64,000 nucleotides of DNA from Variovorax sp. Root318D1 (GCF_001424835.1 NZ_LMCQ01000019.1:169011-233010); one strand, 5' to 3'; numbered from the stretch's first letter, positions 47,701-59,574 are shown. The notes: a model not told the origin generated them from the sequence alone. Numbers and translations are program-made.

Positions 47701-48428
47701 GCTCGCTGTTCTGCGTGAGGCTCTTCCTGCCGCGCGTGCACGACGCTGCAGGCGCCTCGGGCCGGCCGGCCCCGGTGCAGCGCGCGCGGCGCGGCTATGA
47801 AGGCCCCCGCCGGCGGCTGCTGGTGGTCGACAACGAGGAAGCCGACCGCGACTTGCTCGGCCACGTGCTGTCGCCGCTCGGCTTCGAGCTGCGCACCGCC
47901 GCCAGCGGCCACGACGCGCTCGACCTCATCGCGGCCGGCTACCGGCCCGATGCGATGTTCGTCGACCTTGCCATGCCGGGCATCGACGGCTGGGAGACGA
48001 TTCGCCGCGCGCGCAAGCTCGGCTTGGCCGAGGCCTCTGTGGCCATCGTCTCTGCCAATGCCTTCGACAAGGGCCTGGACAACGACGTGGGCATTGCGCC
48101 CGAAGATTTTTTCGTCAAGCCGGTGCGCCACACCGAGTTGCTCGACTGGCTCGAACGCCGCCTCGGCCTGCGGTGGACGGACAGCGCCGCCAAGCCACCG
48201 CCCCTCGCCGAGCCGCTCGCCATGCAGGCGCCTTCGCTTTCCCGCCTGCGCGCTCTCGACGAAGCCGTGAGCCTGGGCTATTTTCGCGGCATCATGAACC
48301 AGCTCGACGAGATCGACAGCGACCAGCCCGAATGCATGGCGTGGACCGAGGCGCAGCGCGTGCTCGCGCGCCAGTTCCAGTTCGAGGCCATGGGCCGGGC
48401 GCTGGCCGCCGCGGTGAGCGCGGCCTGA
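44787..48428 (+). CDS. NCS1 permease-hybrid histidine kinase-receiver fusion
   Basis: 1213-residue membrane sensor. Residues about 40-510 form an NCS1 (nucleobase/allantoin/hydantoin) transporter-like domain with about 12 helices. Next is a cysteine-rich segment with C548, C551, C563, C571, C574, C575, C581 and C585. Two more helices and a coiled coil lead to the kinase core: H-box [10 protein letters not shown] with H770, N-box [14 protein letters not shown] and GAGLGLTI. The receiver has phospho-acceptor D1060 (FVDLAMPG). A C-terminal helical tail follows. The domain order recalls CbrA, where a transporter domain controls a kinase. Two starts are possible (44787, 44799). Adjacent to ureA, so sensing of urea or a nitrogenous ring compound is suggested, not shown. 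Confidence 0.9.
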   Translation: MARKMHRNGVNPAETSTSPDDAPQRIVKVRRDYNSWVASETLEDYALRYTPQRFRKWSEWRVANTAFGAASFLILEAVGATLLVKYGFANAFWAILATGLIIFLAGLPISVYAARYGVDMDLLTRGAGFGYIGSTLTSLIYASFTFIFFALEAAVMAYALELALGVPPVWGYLVCALVVIPLVTHGVSAISRLQLWTQPLWLLMLVVPFVFVLVRDPGAFAGIVHYNGVKTGAKGFDLHLFGAALTVGIALITQMGEQADYLRFMPARTAASARRWWAGVLAGGPGWVVLGVLKMLGGALLAYLAITHMVPVERAVDPNQMYLAAYEYVFPNYGWAVAATALFVVISQLKINVTNAYAGSLAWSNFFSRVAHSHPGRVVWVVFNALIAFMLMEMNVFEALGDVLGLFANIAIAWMMAVVADLVINKPLGLSPPGIEFKRAHLWDINPVGVGAMALASVLSITAHLGVFGPLAQAFSALIALGTALVVSPLLAWATGGRYYLARGSVAHGAVPFAPAAGPRAVRWARVEHDAYEGGAEGSYQRLKVQHCVICEREYEGPDMAHCPAYQGAICSLCCTLDARCGDLCKPHASLSAQWSSALRWLLPRFSWRYLDTGLGHFLLLMLIIVPVLAVVFGVLYQQELRALGESALQIASQSELAEALASVQQSSLRSGFLKAYMALLVIAGVVAWWLVLAHQSRRVAQEESNRQTHLLMREIELHRATDRALQSAKQTADEAREVAEQAKLAADEARRAADQANQAKSRYISAISHELRTPLNSILGYAQLMGEDQSVPPHRQQAVAVIKRGGEHLLSLIEGTLAIAHIEAGKLTLHARPMRFADTLRELADMFELQAAEKGLRFRVETTGTLPDVVRADEKRVCQILINLLGNAIKFTAAGEVTLRLSYAREFASVEIEDTGPGMSAEDIERIFEPFARGDAAAASTPGAGLGLTIAKMLTDLMGGEMKVRSTPGEGSLFCVRLFLPRVHDAAGASGRPAPVQRARRGYEGPRRRLLVVDNEEADRDLLGHVLSPLGFELRTAASGHDALDLIAAGYRPDAMFVDLAMPGIDGWETIRRARKLGLAEASVAIVSANAFDKGLDNDVGIAPEDFFVKPVRHTELLDWLERRLGLRWTDSAAKPPPLAEPLAMQAPSLSRLRALDEAVSLGYFRGIMNQLDEIDSDQPECMAWTEAQRVLARQFQFEAMGRALAAAVSAA

Positions 48429-48442
48429 AAAGACAAGTCTTC

Positions 48443-49480
48443 ATGGAAACCACACCGCTCGCAAAATCGCTGCGCGAACAGGGCGCCAACAGCGACCTGG
48501 TGCTGATCGTCGACGACGTGCCCGACAACCTGGCGGTGCTGCACGATGCGCTGGACGAGTCGGGTTACACGGTGCTGATTGCCACTAATGGCGAACAAGC
48601 GCTGCAGCGCGCCGCGCAGGCGCGCCCCGACATCGTGCTGCTCGACGCGATGATGCCGGGCATCGACGGCTTCGAGGTGGCGCGCCGGCTCAAGGCCGAT
48701 GCCGCAACGGCGCACATTCCCATCGTGTTCATGACCGGGCTCACTGAAACCGAGCACCTGGTGGCTGCGCTGGAGGCCGGCGGTGTCGACTACGTCACCA
48801 AGCCGATCAAGCCCAAGGAAGTGCTGGCCCGCATGAACGTGCACCTGCAGGGCGCCCGCCGCGCCCGGCAGGATGCGCGGCAGGCCGGCCAGGCGCGCAA
48901 TGCGCTCGACGCCTTCGGCTACGCCAGCATTACCGTGCGGCTGCCCGAGGGCCGGCTGATCTGGCAGACGGCGCTCGCGCGCGATCTGCTGCAGCGCTAC
49001 TGCGACACCCGCGCGCCCGAAACGCCGCCCGTGGTGCTCGAGTGGCTGCGGCGCCACGCGCCCGATGCCCGGCAGCAGGGCATCGAGCCGCCGGCGCTTT
49101 CCATCGTGCAGGGCGCGGCCGGGCCGGGTGTGGGGGATACGCCGAGCGCAAGCAGCCTCAGCTTGCGCTTGCATCGGCAGACCGGCCAGGACGACGACGG
49201 CGATGAATGGATGATCGTCATGCGCGAGGTTTCCGATACTGCCGTGATCGAAGCCATGAGCCTGAGCCTGAAGCTCACAGCGCGCGAGGCCGAGGTGCTC
49301 TACTGGGTGGTGAAGGGCAAGACCAACAAGGACATTGGAGAAATTCTCGGCAGCAGCCCCGCCACGGCCAAGAAGCACCTGGAGCGGGTGTACGTGAAGC
49401 TTGGCGTCGAGACCCGCACTGCAGCGGCCGGGGTGGCCATCAAGCGCATTCGCGAGTTGCAGCCGCAATTCGAGATCTGA
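48443..49480 (+). CDS. Response regulator, receiver plus LuxR-type DNA-binding domain
   Basis: 345 residues. Receiver domain (about 18-135) with acidic D24/D25, phospho-acceptor D68 (VLLDAMMPG) and the conserved Lys in YVTKPIKPKE. A variable middle region follows (about 140-265), then a LuxR/GerE helix-turn-helix (LTAREAEVLYWVVKGKTNKD). It is 14 bp downstream of the NCS1-kinase gene and almost certainly its partner. Targets are unknown; the divergent urease operon is an obvious candidate. Confidence 0.94.
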   Translation: METTPLAKSLREQGANSDLVLIVDDVPDNLAVLHDALDESGYTVLIATNGEQALQRAAQARPDIVLLDAMMPGIDGFEVARRLKADAATAHIPIVFMTGLTETEHLVAALEAGGVDYVTKPIKPKEVLARMNVHLQGARRARQDARQAGQARNALDAFGYASITVRLPEGRLIWQTALARDLLQRYCDTRAPETPPVVLEWLRRHAPDARQQGIEPPALSIVQGAAGPGVGDTPSASSLSLRLHRQTGQDDDGDEWMIVMREVSDTAVIEAMSLSLKLTAREAEVLYWVVKGKTNKDIGEILGSSPATAKKHLERVYVKLGVETRTAAAGVAIKRIRELQPQFEI

Positions 49481-49529
49481 AGGCGCGTCTTCATCCCTAG
49501 AATCTCCCGGTCCTCGGGGGATGCAGGCG

Positions 49530-50237
49530 ATGAAAGACAACAAACGCACAAGAATGATTCGACCGCCGCGAGCTGCCTGGCTGCTGGCGGGTGCTTGCAG
49601 CCTTGCGAGCACGGGTGCGCAGGCCGCGGGGCATTTCGATATCGACGATGCTGGCACGCTCGATCCGGGCCAATGCCAGTACGAAGCCTGGTGGGGCCGC
49701 ACCGGTCCGGAGCCGGTAAACGGCCTGCACATCGGCCCCTCCTGTCGCGTGGGGCCTGTCGAACTCGGGCTGAACCTCGACCGGTTTTCAGCAGCGGGCA
49801 TGCACTCGGTCGTCGCAGGCCCGCAGGTCAAATGGAATTTCTTCGGCGCGGCGGCCGACGCGCCGTGGAGCGCGGCGCTTTCGGCCGGTGCCTTGTTCGA
49901 CGTGACGCGTGGCGGCCGTGCGGGCGGCCAATTCGTGCTGCCGGTCACGTGGCGCCCGACGGACAGCCTGCAGATTCATGCCAACGTCGGAGCCGACTGG
50001 GCGCCCGGCATCGGGGCTCGCACGCCGCGCGGCGGGTTGGCGGCGGAGTGGGCGATCGACGACAAGGTGTCGCTCATCGCGGAGCGCAGCCGCGCATCGG
50101 GTGTCTGGACCTCGCGCATCGGTGGGCGCTTCAGCCTCACGCCGCTGATCAGCGTGGACATCAGCGCTTCCAGGACGGGACCGCAGGGCGTGCGCGGCTT
50201 TGTCGTGGGGCTGAACCACGAGTTCCCCTGGAAGTAG
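49530..50237 (+). CDS. Exported beta-rich protein of unknown function
   Basis: 235 residues. A signal peptide (cleavage near AQAAG) is followed by alternating short strands ending LNHEFPWK, suggestive of a small outer-membrane barrel. The mature start HFDIDDAGTLDPGQCQYEAW is distinctive and shared by some porin-like or transporter-like outer-membrane proteins. The ATG at 49530 has GGGGG about 9 nt upstream; an ATG at 49521 is too close to that site. Convergent with the LysR gene. Possible link to the preceding two-component system. Confidence 0.65.
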   Translation: MKDNKRTRMIRPPRAAWLLAGACSLASTGAQAAGHFDIDDAGTLDPGQCQYEAWWGRTGPEPVNGLHIGPSCRVGPVELGLNLDRFSAAGMHSVVAGPQVKWNFFGAAADAPWSAALSAGALFDVTRGGRAGGQFVLPVTWRPTDSLQIHANVGADWAPGIGARTPRGGLAAEWAIDDKVSLIAERSRASGVWTSRIGGRFSLTPLISVDISASRTGPQGVRGFVVGLNHEFPWK

Positions 50238-50249
50238 GCCCGTGCGCAT

Positions 50250-51170
50250 TCAGCGCAGGTAGCGCTGAATGCGCTTCTCGTCTTCCGCCAGTTGCTGGCG
50301 CATGAGCGAAAGAAAGTCGCGGGCGGTGGTGGAAAGCACCTTGCCCGCGGGCAGGGCCAGCACGCAGCTAAAAAACACGTCGACGGAGAGCCGGCGCACG
50401 ACGAGGCCGCGTTCCGCGTAGTCAAGCGCGGTGATCGGGTTGACCAGCCCCACGCCCAAGCCGCGCACGGCCATCTCGCACACACTGGCCGCGTAAGGCG
50501 TCTGCACCATCACCCGAAGCGCTGCGCCGCGTTCGGCAAGTGCGGTTTCGAGCCCGCGGTGCGAAGGGTCCTCGGGGTTCAGGGCCAGGAAAGGCGCCTC
50601 TGCGAGCTGCTCCGGCTGGATGCACTTGAAGCGTGCCAGCGCATGGCCTTGCGGCATCACGACCACGCCGGGAAACCGCGCGAAGGTCGAGTGCTCGATG
50701 CCTTCGAGCGGCAGTTCGTCGGCCATCAGGCCGAAGTCGGACAGGCCCTTGGTCACGCGGTCGCGCACGTCCTTGGAACTGAGCACCTGCAGCGACACCT
50801 GCGGCCAGGGACGGTCGCCCCGGTGCGCCTTCAGGCGTTCCAGCGCACGGGGCATGAAGCCGAGACCGAAGGCCGGATAGCAACTGAGTTCGAGCTGGTT
50901 GGTGCCGAAGTCGCGCAGGCTGCGCATGCGGTGCTCGATGGCCTCCATGCCGATGAAGACGCGCTCCACCTCGGTCCACAGCGCGCGCGCCTCGGGCGTG
51001 GGCACCAGCCGCCCACCGGTGCGCTGGAACAGGAGCATGCCGGCTTGTGCCTCGAGCCGCTTGAGCGACTGGCTGATGGCGGGTTGCGTCACATGCAGCA
51101 ATGCTGCGGCCTTGCGGGTGGAGCCGGCACGCATCAGGGCCCGGAACGTCTCTATTTCGGTGAAGCGCAT
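50250..51170 (-). CDS. LysR-family transcriptional regulator
   Basis: 306 residues. N-terminal winged helix-turn-helix (GSTRKAAALLHVTQPAISQS) and a C-terminal periplasmic-binding-fold effector domain (about 90-295). Divergent from the threonine-synthase-like gene. Two inverted repeats sit directly before its ATG, so it probably controls that gene and itself. Effector unknown. Confidence 0.95.
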   Translation of the reverse strand: MRFTEIETFRALMRAGSTRKAAALLHVTQPAISQSLKRLEAQAGMLLFQRTGGRLVPTPEARALWTEVERVFIGMEAIEHRMRSLRDFGTNQLELSCYPAFGLGFMPRALERLKAHRGDRPWPQVSLQVLSSKDVRDRVTKGLSDFGLMADELPLEGIEHSTFARFPGVVVMPQGHALARFKCIQPEQLAEAPFLALNPEDPSHRGLETALAERGAALRVMVQTPYAASVCEMAVRGLGVGLVNPITALDYAERGLVVRRLSVDVFFSCVLALPAGKVLSTTARDFLSLMRQQLAEDEKRIQRYLR

Positions 51171-51203
51171 CGATAAGTCTATTTATCGCTTGAGTATTTC
51201 AAG
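51171..51203. promoter_or_regulatory. Twin inverted repeats between LysR and PLP-enzyme genes
   Basis: CGATAA-GTCTAT-TTATCG (51171-51188), followed at once by CTTGA-GTATT-TCAAG (51189-51203). Both are perfect. Back-to-back half-sites in a divergent LysR promoter are typical of recognition and activation sites for LysR proteins. The region is markedly AT-rich. Confidence 0.65.
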
Positions 51204-51264
51204 CTAGATGATTTTATTTCCAGATGCCTAAGATTTGGGCACGACTTACCCGCCAAGACCGCCT

Positions 51265-52482
51265 GTGAACACACCTCCGCCCGTTCCGGACTTCAAGTCC
51301 GCCGCGCTTCCCGACCCGTCGGCAAAACCATCGGGCGGCGCGCTTGTCCGAACGCTGCCGCCGGTGAGAAACCCTCGCCTGCAAGGCTTTCGGTGCCTGC
51401 GATGCGATGCCGCCTATCCGCTCACATTGGCGAACGATGGCTGTCCTGCATGCCGGGGCATCGGCATCCATGTCGGATTGCGCGCCAGCTACCTGCCCGA
51501 CAGCGGCAGCCCTGTGTCCATGCCCTACACGCCCGGCTTCACGCTGGGCGAGGGCCAAACGCCGCTCACGGAGATGCCCGAGCTGGCGCGGGAGTTCGCC
51601 GTGGCGCGCCTCGCGATCAAGGACGAATCGCGCAACCCCACAGGCTCTCACAAGGACCGCATGACCGCGGTGGGCGTGGCTCAGGCGCTGGATTTCGGCG
51701 CCCACACGCTGGTGCTGGCCTCTTCGGGCAACGCCGCGATCTCGGCGGCGCACTATGCGTGGGCCGCGGGCCTGGTCTGCGAAGTGGCGACCTACGAAGG
51801 TTTGCCCGCCGCCTATGCACGGCAGCTCGATGCCCTGGGCGCCCGGCGCCATGTCTTTGCGGACAACGCTGGCCGCTGGGATTTCGTGCGTGAGCGCTCA
51901 CGACGTCCGGGCTATTTCGCGCTGACCAACTACCGCCTGCCGGCATTGGGAAGCGCGCCGCTGGCGATCGAGGGCTACAAGCCCATTGCCCTGGAGTGCC
52001 TGACCGACGGCGGCCTGCCCGAACATGTCGTGATCCCCACGGCGCGCGGCGATCTGGCCTGGGGCATCTACGCGGGCTTTTGCGACCTGCTGGCCACCGG
52101 ACGCATTTCGCGCCTGCCGCGGCTCTGGCTGGTGGAGCCTTTTGCGCGCCTCTCGCGCGTGCTTGCCGGCGGCGCGCTCAACGGCATGTATCCCGGCGAC
52201 ACGGCACAGTTTTCCACCGCCGGGGCCACCGTGACTTTCCTGCAGTGGCAGGCCGCCGTCGCCTCCGGTGGGGGCGCGGTGGTGGTGAGCGACGACCAGG
52301 CCCGCGCGGCGCGGCGAAAGCTCACGGCGGCCGGCGTGAGCGCCGAACTGTGCGCGGCGGCCGGATTGGACGCCCTGCGCCAGCTGCGCGAAAGCTATGC
52401 CATTGCCGGCGACGCCCACGTGGTGCTGATGCTCACCGCCAACGCCTCGCGCGACCCGACTTGGCCCGACGAGGCCGCGTGA
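51265..52482 (+). CDS. Threonine-synthase-like PLP-dependent enzyme
   Basis: 405 residues of the fold-type II PLP family. A small zinc-ribbon-like element uses C44, C47, C60 and C63. PLP-lysine K130 lies in NPTGSHKDRM, and the phosphate loop is SSGNAAISAA. Similar to threonine synthase, but the context (LysR, Bug receptor) suggests a catabolic lyase or racemase acting on a hydroxy-amino or diamino acid. GTG at 51265 was preferred; a TTG 30 bp upstream is in frame and neither has a strong ribosome site. Confidence 0.82.
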   Translation: MNTPPPVPDFKSAALPDPSAKPSGGALVRTLPPVRNPRLQGFRCLRCDAAYPLTLANDGCPACRGIGIHVGLRASYLPDSGSPVSMPYTPGFTLGEGQTPLTEMPELAREFAVARLAIKDESRNPTGSHKDRMTAVGVAQALDFGAHTLVLASSGNAAISAAHYAWAAGLVCEVATYEGLPAAYARQLDALGARRHVFADNAGRWDFVRERSRRPGYFALTNYRLPALGSAPLAIEGYKPIALECLTDGGLPEHVVIPTARGDLAWGIYAGFCDLLATGRISRLPRLWLVEPFARLSRVLAGGALNGMYPGDTAQFSTAGATVTFLQWQAAVASGGGAVVVSDDQARAARRKLTAAGVSAELCAAAGLDALRQLRESYAIAGDAHVVLMLTANASRDPTWPDEAA

Positions 52483-52513
52483 ACGTCCGAGCCACCCTTA
52501 AGGAATCGAAACC

Positions 52514-53497
52514 ATGCAAGCAATGCAACGCCGCGCCTTCCTGGCTGCCGGTTCAGCCGCCCTGTTCACCGCCGCCGCGCCGCGCGCCTGGGCGGCTTTT
52601 CCCGACAAGCCCATCAAGCTGATCGTGCCGTGGGCGGCTGGCGGGAGCACCGACGCCATTGCGCGCGCCATGGCGCAACGCATGAGCCAGACGATCGGCA
52701 GCTCGGTGATCGTCGACAACCGCCCGGGTGCTGCCGGCCAGATCGGCACCGAGGCGGCGGCCAAGGCGGCGCCCGACGGCTACACACTTTCCATCGTCGA
52801 GTTGCCGCACGCCATTGCGCCTGCGGTGACGATGCGGTTGCCCTACGATCTGCTGCGCGACTTCACGCCGGTGACGATGATCGGCACGTCGCCGCTGGTC
52901 TTCTTTGCAGGCATGGACGACGACAGCCGTGATTTCAAGACCTTCATCAAGACGGCAGCCTCCCGGCCGATGCCGCCGGCCATCGCGCACAGCGGCGCCG
53001 GCACGGTGAGCCATCTGGCGGCCGAGCTGCTGGCGAGCCGTACGAAGATCAAGTTCAACATGGTTCCCTATCGTGGCTCGGCGCCCGCGCTCACCGACGT
53101 GGCGGCTGGTACGGTGGCCGGGCACTTCGCGACGCTGGCCAGCGGTTCCAGCCTCGTAGGCGGCAACAGGATCCGCCCGCTGCTGGTGACGAGCGCGCAG
53201 CGCGTGAACATTCCGGGCCTCAAGGACGTGCCCGGCTTGGCGGAGAGCGGGCTCAAGGGCCTCGAGATCGACCAGTGGTGGGCCATGGTGGCACCCGCCA
53301 CCACGCCGCTGGAAGTGATCGAGCGGCTGCGGCGCGAGGCGATCGCGGCGCTGGACCATCCGTCGGTGAAGGAGCGCATGGCGGTGCTGGGTGTGCAGCT
53401 GAAGGGTTCCACCACGGGCGAATTGCGGGCTTTCATGCGCGCGGAAGCCGAGCGCTGGCAGAAGGTGGCGCACGACATCGGGCTTCAGCCGCAATAA
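52514..53497 (+). CDS. Bug/TctC-family periplasmic solute receptor
   Basis: 327 residues. The signal peptide starts QRRAFLAAGSAALF and ends near AWAAF. The Bug fold follows with FPDKPIKLIVPWAAGGSTD, VDNRPGAAGQIG and PDGYTL, the standard family motifs. Such receptors bind carboxylates or amino acids, either for TctAB transport or as sensors. No membrane partner is nearby. 31 bp after the PLP enzyme gene, probably one operon. Confidence 0.95.
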   Translation: MQAMQRRAFLAAGSAALFTAAAPRAWAAFPDKPIKLIVPWAAGGSTDAIARAMAQRMSQTIGSSVIVDNRPGAAGQIGTEAAAKAAPDGYTLSIVELPHAIAPAVTMRLPYDLLRDFTPVTMIGTSPLVFFAGMDDDSRDFKTFIKTAASRPMPPAIAHSGAGTVSHLAAELLASRTKIKFNMVPYRGSAPALTDVAAGTVAGHFATLASGSSLVGGNRIRPLLVTSAQRVNIPGLKDVPGLAESGLKGLEIDQWWAMVAPATTPLEVIERLRREAIAALDHPSVKERMAVLGVQLKGSTTGELRAFMRAEAERWQKVAHDIGLQPQ

Positions 53498-53544
53498 GCC
53501 AGGTTCCGATGGGGGGCCTTTGGCGCGGCCGGCCGTTTTTTGGT

Positions 53545-53853
53545 TCAGCGCCCGGATTGCACCTTGATCCGGATCGTGTTCACGTCCCAGCCCTTGCTGC
53601 GCAGCCGGGTGACCAGCATCGGAGACAGCTGGCGCAGCTTGGCGGCCGCGGCGCTGCCGTTGACCAGCAGGCACCACACGTCCCCTTCCGCCGGACCGGC
53701 CTGCACGGCGGGCCGCATGGCCGGCGGTATCAATCCTTCGACTGCCCGCAGCCGCTCGCTGGCGTCGCGTGCGCGCGCAATCAGGCTCGCCAGGGTGGGC
53801 GAGCCTTCAGCGGCCTGCTGCAACGTGAAGGGAGGGACGGAGCGGCGATTCAT
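53545..53853 (-). CDS. DciA-like DUF721 protein
   Basis: 102 residues. LASLIARARDASERLRAVEG and the C-terminal basic strand (LRSKGWDVNTIRIKVQ) fit the DUF721/DciA family, whose characterised members help load the DnaB helicase at replication origins. It is shorter than canonical DciA. Located next to secA, a frequent position for DUF721 genes, but here divergent from it. Confidence 0.72.
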   Translation of the reverse strand: MNRRSVPPFTLQQAAEGSPTLASLIARARDASERLRAVEGLIPPAMRPAVQAGPAEGDVWCLLVNGSAAAAKLRQLSPMLVTRLRSKGWDVNTIRIKVQSGR

Positions 53854-53882
53854 GGGTAATCCGGAGGATGGAACAAGACAGC

Positions 53883-53888
53883 TAAAAT
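53883..53888 (+). promoter_or_regulatory. Candidate -10 element of secA
   Basis: TAAAAT in GCTAAAATGC, about 155 bp before the secA ATG. The long leader between (53895-54042) has several short inverted repeats. No -35 consensus is clear, so this is only a candidate. Confidence 0.3.
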
Positions 53889-54042
53889 GCCCGGTTTGCC
53901 GACGCTTGCGCCGGCAGTTCGGTCTGGAGCCGCTTGCTTTCGAGGCTTGCATTCGAAGAAGGCGCGCCCAACTGCTTTCACCATATCTTAGGGAATCCGG
54001 TCGCAGTGCCTGTGTGTCAGGTGCCCGTCCATCTCCACGCCA

Positions 54043-56835
<2,793 letters not shown>

Positions 56836-56865
56836 CCCAGAAACTTCCGAAGAGAAATAACCGCC

Positions 56866-58095
56866 ATGCCCGTGAACCTGTCCGCCCCTGATCCCGCCGC
56901 CTTGTTCGCGGTGCCCGGCGTCCGCATCGGCGTGGCCGAAGCGGGCGTGCGCAAGGCCAACCGCAAGGACCTGACCGTCGTGCTGATCGATGAAGGCTCG
57001 GCGGTCGGCGGCGTGTTCACCCAAAACCGTTTCTGCGCTGCGCCGGTGCAGGTGTGCCGCGACCACCTGGCCGCCAACTACGGCGTTCGCGCGATGGTGA
57101 TCAACACCGGCAATGCCAACGCAGGCACGGGCGAAGACGGCCTGATGCGCACGCGTTCCACCTGCATCGCGCTGGCCCGTCATCTGGAAATTGCGCCGGA
57201 GCAGATCCTCCCATTCTCGACCGGCGTGATCATGGAGCCGCTGCCGGTGGACCGTATCGAGGCCGGCCTGCCTGCTGCACTGGCCGATGCTTCGGAGAAT
57301 CACTGGGCACGTGCCGCCGAAGGCATCATGACCACCGACACGATCCCGAAGGCTTTCAGCCAGCAGGTCCAGGTCGGCGGCGCCACCGTCACCATCACCG
57401 GCATCAGCAAGGGCGCCGGCATGATCCGTCCGAACATGGCGACGATGCTGGGCTTCATGGCCACCGACGCGAAGATCGATCCGTCGCTGATCCAGCCGCT
57501 CGCCAAGTTGTTGGCTGATGCCTCGTTCAACCGCGTGACGATCGACGGCGACACCTCGACGAACGACTCGTTCGTGGTCATCGCCACGCAAAAGGCTGCG
57601 CACGCCACCATCACCTCGCTGGAGTCGGCCGAAGGCCAGGCGCTGGTTGCCGCCATGCAGAACGTGGCCCGCCAGCTGGCGCAAGCGATCGTGCGCGACG
57701 GCGAAGGCGCGACCAAGTTCATCACCATCCAGGTCGAAGGCGGGCGCAATGCGGACGAGTGCAAGCAGGTGGCCTACGCCGTCGCGCACTCGCCGCTGGT
57801 CAAGACCGCGTTCTTCGCCAGCGACCCGAACCTGGGCCGCATCCTGGCGGCTGTGGGCTATGCGGGCATTGCCGATCTCGACCAGACCGGCATCGACCTG
57901 TTCCTCGACGACGTGCACGTGGCGGTCAAGGGCGGGCGCAACCCGTCGTACCGCGAGGAAGACGGCCAGCGCGTCATGAAGCAGAGCGAGATCACGGTGC
58001 GCATCGGCCTGGGCCGCGGGAACGCGAGCGAGACCGTGTGGACCTGCGACCTGAGCCACGAGTACGTCACGATCAACGCCGACTACAGGTCATGA
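56866..58095 (+). CDS. argJ: Bifunctional glutamate N-acetyltransferase/amino-acid acetyltransferase
   Basis: Recycles or makes N-acetylglutamate in arginine synthesis. 409 residues. The precursor self-cleaves between A192 and T193 in NMATMLGF, freeing the catalytic Thr; [15 protein letters not shown] and the late [15 protein letters not shown] are family signatures. Thirty bases after secA. Confidence 0.98.
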   Translation: MPVNLSAPDPAALFAVPGVRIGVAEAGVRKANRKDLTVVLIDEGSAVGGVFTQNRFCAAPVQVCRDHLAANYGVRAMVINTGNANAGTGEDGLMRTRSTCIALARHLEIAPEQILPFSTGVIMEPLPVDRIEAGLPAALADASENHWARAAEGIMTTDTIPKAFSQQVQVGGATVTITGISKGAGMIRPNMATMLGFMATDAKIDPSLIQPLAKLLADASFNRVTIDGDTSTNDSFVVIATQKAAHATITSLESAEGQALVAAMQNVARQLAQAIVRDGEGATKFITIQVEGGRNADECKQVAYAVAHSPLVKTAFFASDPNLGRILAAVGYAGIADLDQTGIDLFLDDVHVAVKGGRNPSYREEDGQRVMKQSEITVRIGLGRGNASETVWTCDLSHEYVTINADYRS

Positions 58096-58100
58096 TGATG

Positions 58101-58172
58101 CCCCCACGCTCCGCACTTCGTGTCGTCGCTGCCCCCCGAGGGGGCGCTCAACGCCCTTCGGGCGGCCGGGCG
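58101..58172 (+). repeat. Dispersed intergenic repeat, copy B
   Basis: Between argJ and the AAA ATPase gene. Order of blocks: CCCCCACGCT, CGCACTTCGTGTCG (58112-58125), hairpin GCCCCC-CGA-GGGGGC, then CGCCCTTCGGGCGGCCGGG. The first three blocks match copy A at 12053-12107 in inverse orientation. It would lie in the leader of the ATPase mRNA; in-frame readings into it are not coding by this logic. Confidence 0.7.
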
Positions 58173-58179
58173 GGCGTCG

Positions 58180-59055
58180 ATGAATGAAAAGTTCGAAAAG
58201 CTGATCGAACGTGCCGAACAGCTGATCGGCCGCATCGAGTCGATCCTGCCGCAGCCGCTGGCGGCACCTGCTGACTGGAACGCGTCGATCGCTTGGCGTT
58301 ACCGCCGCCGCAGTTCGGGCCACGGCGTGCTCGAGCCGGTGAAGCACGTGGCAGCCATGGCGCTCGATTCGCTCAAGGAAATCGACGTCCAGAAAGAAAA
58401 GATCGAGCGCAACACGCGCCAGTTCGTCGAGGGCAAGCCGGCCAACAACGTGCTGCTGACGGGGGCGCGCGGCACGGGCAAGTCGTCGCTTATCCGCGCC
58501 TGCCTGCAGGCCTATGCGCCGCAGGGGCTGCGCCTGATCGAAGTCGACAAGGCTGAGCTGACAGACCTGCCTGACATCGTCGAAGTGGTGTCGCAGCGGC
58601 CCGAAAAATTCATCGTGTTCAGCGACGATCTGAGCTTCGACGAAGGCGAGCCCGGCTACAAGGCGCTGAAGTCGATCCTGGACGGCTCGATTGCGGCGGC
58701 CACGCCCAACGTGCTGATCTACGCGACCAGCAACCGGCGCCACCTGCTGCCGGAATACATGAAGGACAACCTCAGCTACACCCACACCGAGGACGGCGAA
58801 GTGCATCCCGGCGAAGTGATCGAGGAGAAGATCTCGCTGTCCGAGCGCTTTGGCCTGTGGGTGAGCTTCTATCCCTTCAGCCAGAACGAATACCTGGCGA
58901 TCGTTGCGCAGTGGCTGTCGTCGTTCGGCGTCGACAAGGCTGCCATCGAGGCAGCGCGTCCCGACGCGCTGGTGTGGGCGCTGGAGCGCGGTTCGCGCAG
59001 CGGCCGCGTGGCCTACCAGTTTGCACGCGACTACGCCGGGCGGGCCTCCGCATGA
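58180..59055 (+). CDS. AAA ATPase, DUF815 family
   Basis: 291 residues. Walker A GARGTGKS (95-102), Walker B KFIVFSDDLSF, and the family-typical ALKSILDGSI and NVLIYATSNRRHL segments. Function is not established for this family. The ATG at 58180 was chosen because the in-frame extension to 58120 is encoded by the dispersed repeat. The stop overlaps the mutT start as ATGA. Confidence 0.88.
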   Translation: MNEKFEKLIERAEQLIGRIESILPQPLAAPADWNASIAWRYRRRSSGHGVLEPVKHVAAMALDSLKEIDVQKEKIERNTRQFVEGKPANNVLLTGARGTGKSSLIRACLQAYAPQGLRLIEVDKAELTDLPDIVEVVSQRPEKFIVFSDDLSFDEGEPGYKALKSILDGSIAAATPNVLIYATSNRRHLLPEYMKDNLSYTHTEDGEVHPGEVIEEKISLSERFGLWVSFYPFSQNEYLAIVAQWLSSFGVDKAAIEAARPDALVWALERGSRSGRVAYQFARDYAGRASA

Positions 59056-59513
59056 GCGCACAGCCGCAAGCCCAAGGCCGCAAGCACACCGAGGTGGCTG
59101 TCGGCGTGCTGATCCGGCCGGCCGACGATGCGCTGCTGCTGTCGACCCGGCCCGAGGGCAAGGCCTACGCCGGCTACTGGGAATTTCCGGGCGGCAAGAT
59201 CGAGGCCGGCGAAACAGTGGAGCAGGCGCTGCGCCGCGAACTGCACGAAGAACTGGGCATCACCATCGCGGGCGCCGAGGTCTGGAAGGTCACTGAGCAC
59301 GACTATCCGCATGCGCTGGTGCGGCTGCACTGGTGCAAGGTCACGGCGTGGAGCGGCGAATTCGAAATGCGCGAAGGGCAGGCCATGCGCTGGCAGCAAC
59401 TGCCGCTCGACGTGGCTCCGGTGCTGCCGGGCGCGCTGCCGGTGCTCGAGTGGCTGACCCAGGAGCGCGGGCTGCCCGCGTCGGCGGCGCAGGCCGTTTC
59501 GACCCTGGCCTGA
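59052..59513 (+). CDS. mutT: NUDIX hydrolase, MutT-like (8-oxo-dGTP diphosphatase)
   Basis: 153 residues. Complete Nudix box at 48-70 (GKIEAGETVEQALRRELHEE) with the E-x-E-E metal ligands, and TRPEGKAYAGYWEFPGG upstream as in MutT. Cleans oxidised dGTP from the pool, complementing mutM and mutY elsewhere in the window. Coupled to the AAA ATPase gene. MutT identity is likely but other Nudix substrates are possible. Confidence 0.9.
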   Translation: MSAQPQAQGRKHTEVAVGVLIRPADDALLLSTRPEGKAYAGYWEFPGGKIEAGETVEQALRRELHEELGITIAGAEVWKVTEHDYPHALVRLHWCKVTAWSGEFEMREGQAMRWQQLPLDVAPVLPGALPVLEWLTQERGLPASAAQAVSTLA

Positions 59514-59574
59514 TGGGCCCGGTCGCGAGGGCGGGCGCGCACGTTCTGCGAGCACCGCGGGCCTGAGGCACGAC

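Noticed and set aside
44391-48131. Very long minus-strand open frame antisense to the sensor kinase gene
   Set aside because: Apart from its last 100 codons, which are ureA, it is Arg/His/Gln/Gly-rich with no domain and lies opposite strongly conserved permease and kinase sequence; a by-product of high-GC codon usage.
58120-58179. 20-residue N-terminal extension of the AAA ATPase
   Set aside because: It is encoded by the dispersed repeat, and the ATG at 58180 starts the recognisable protein.
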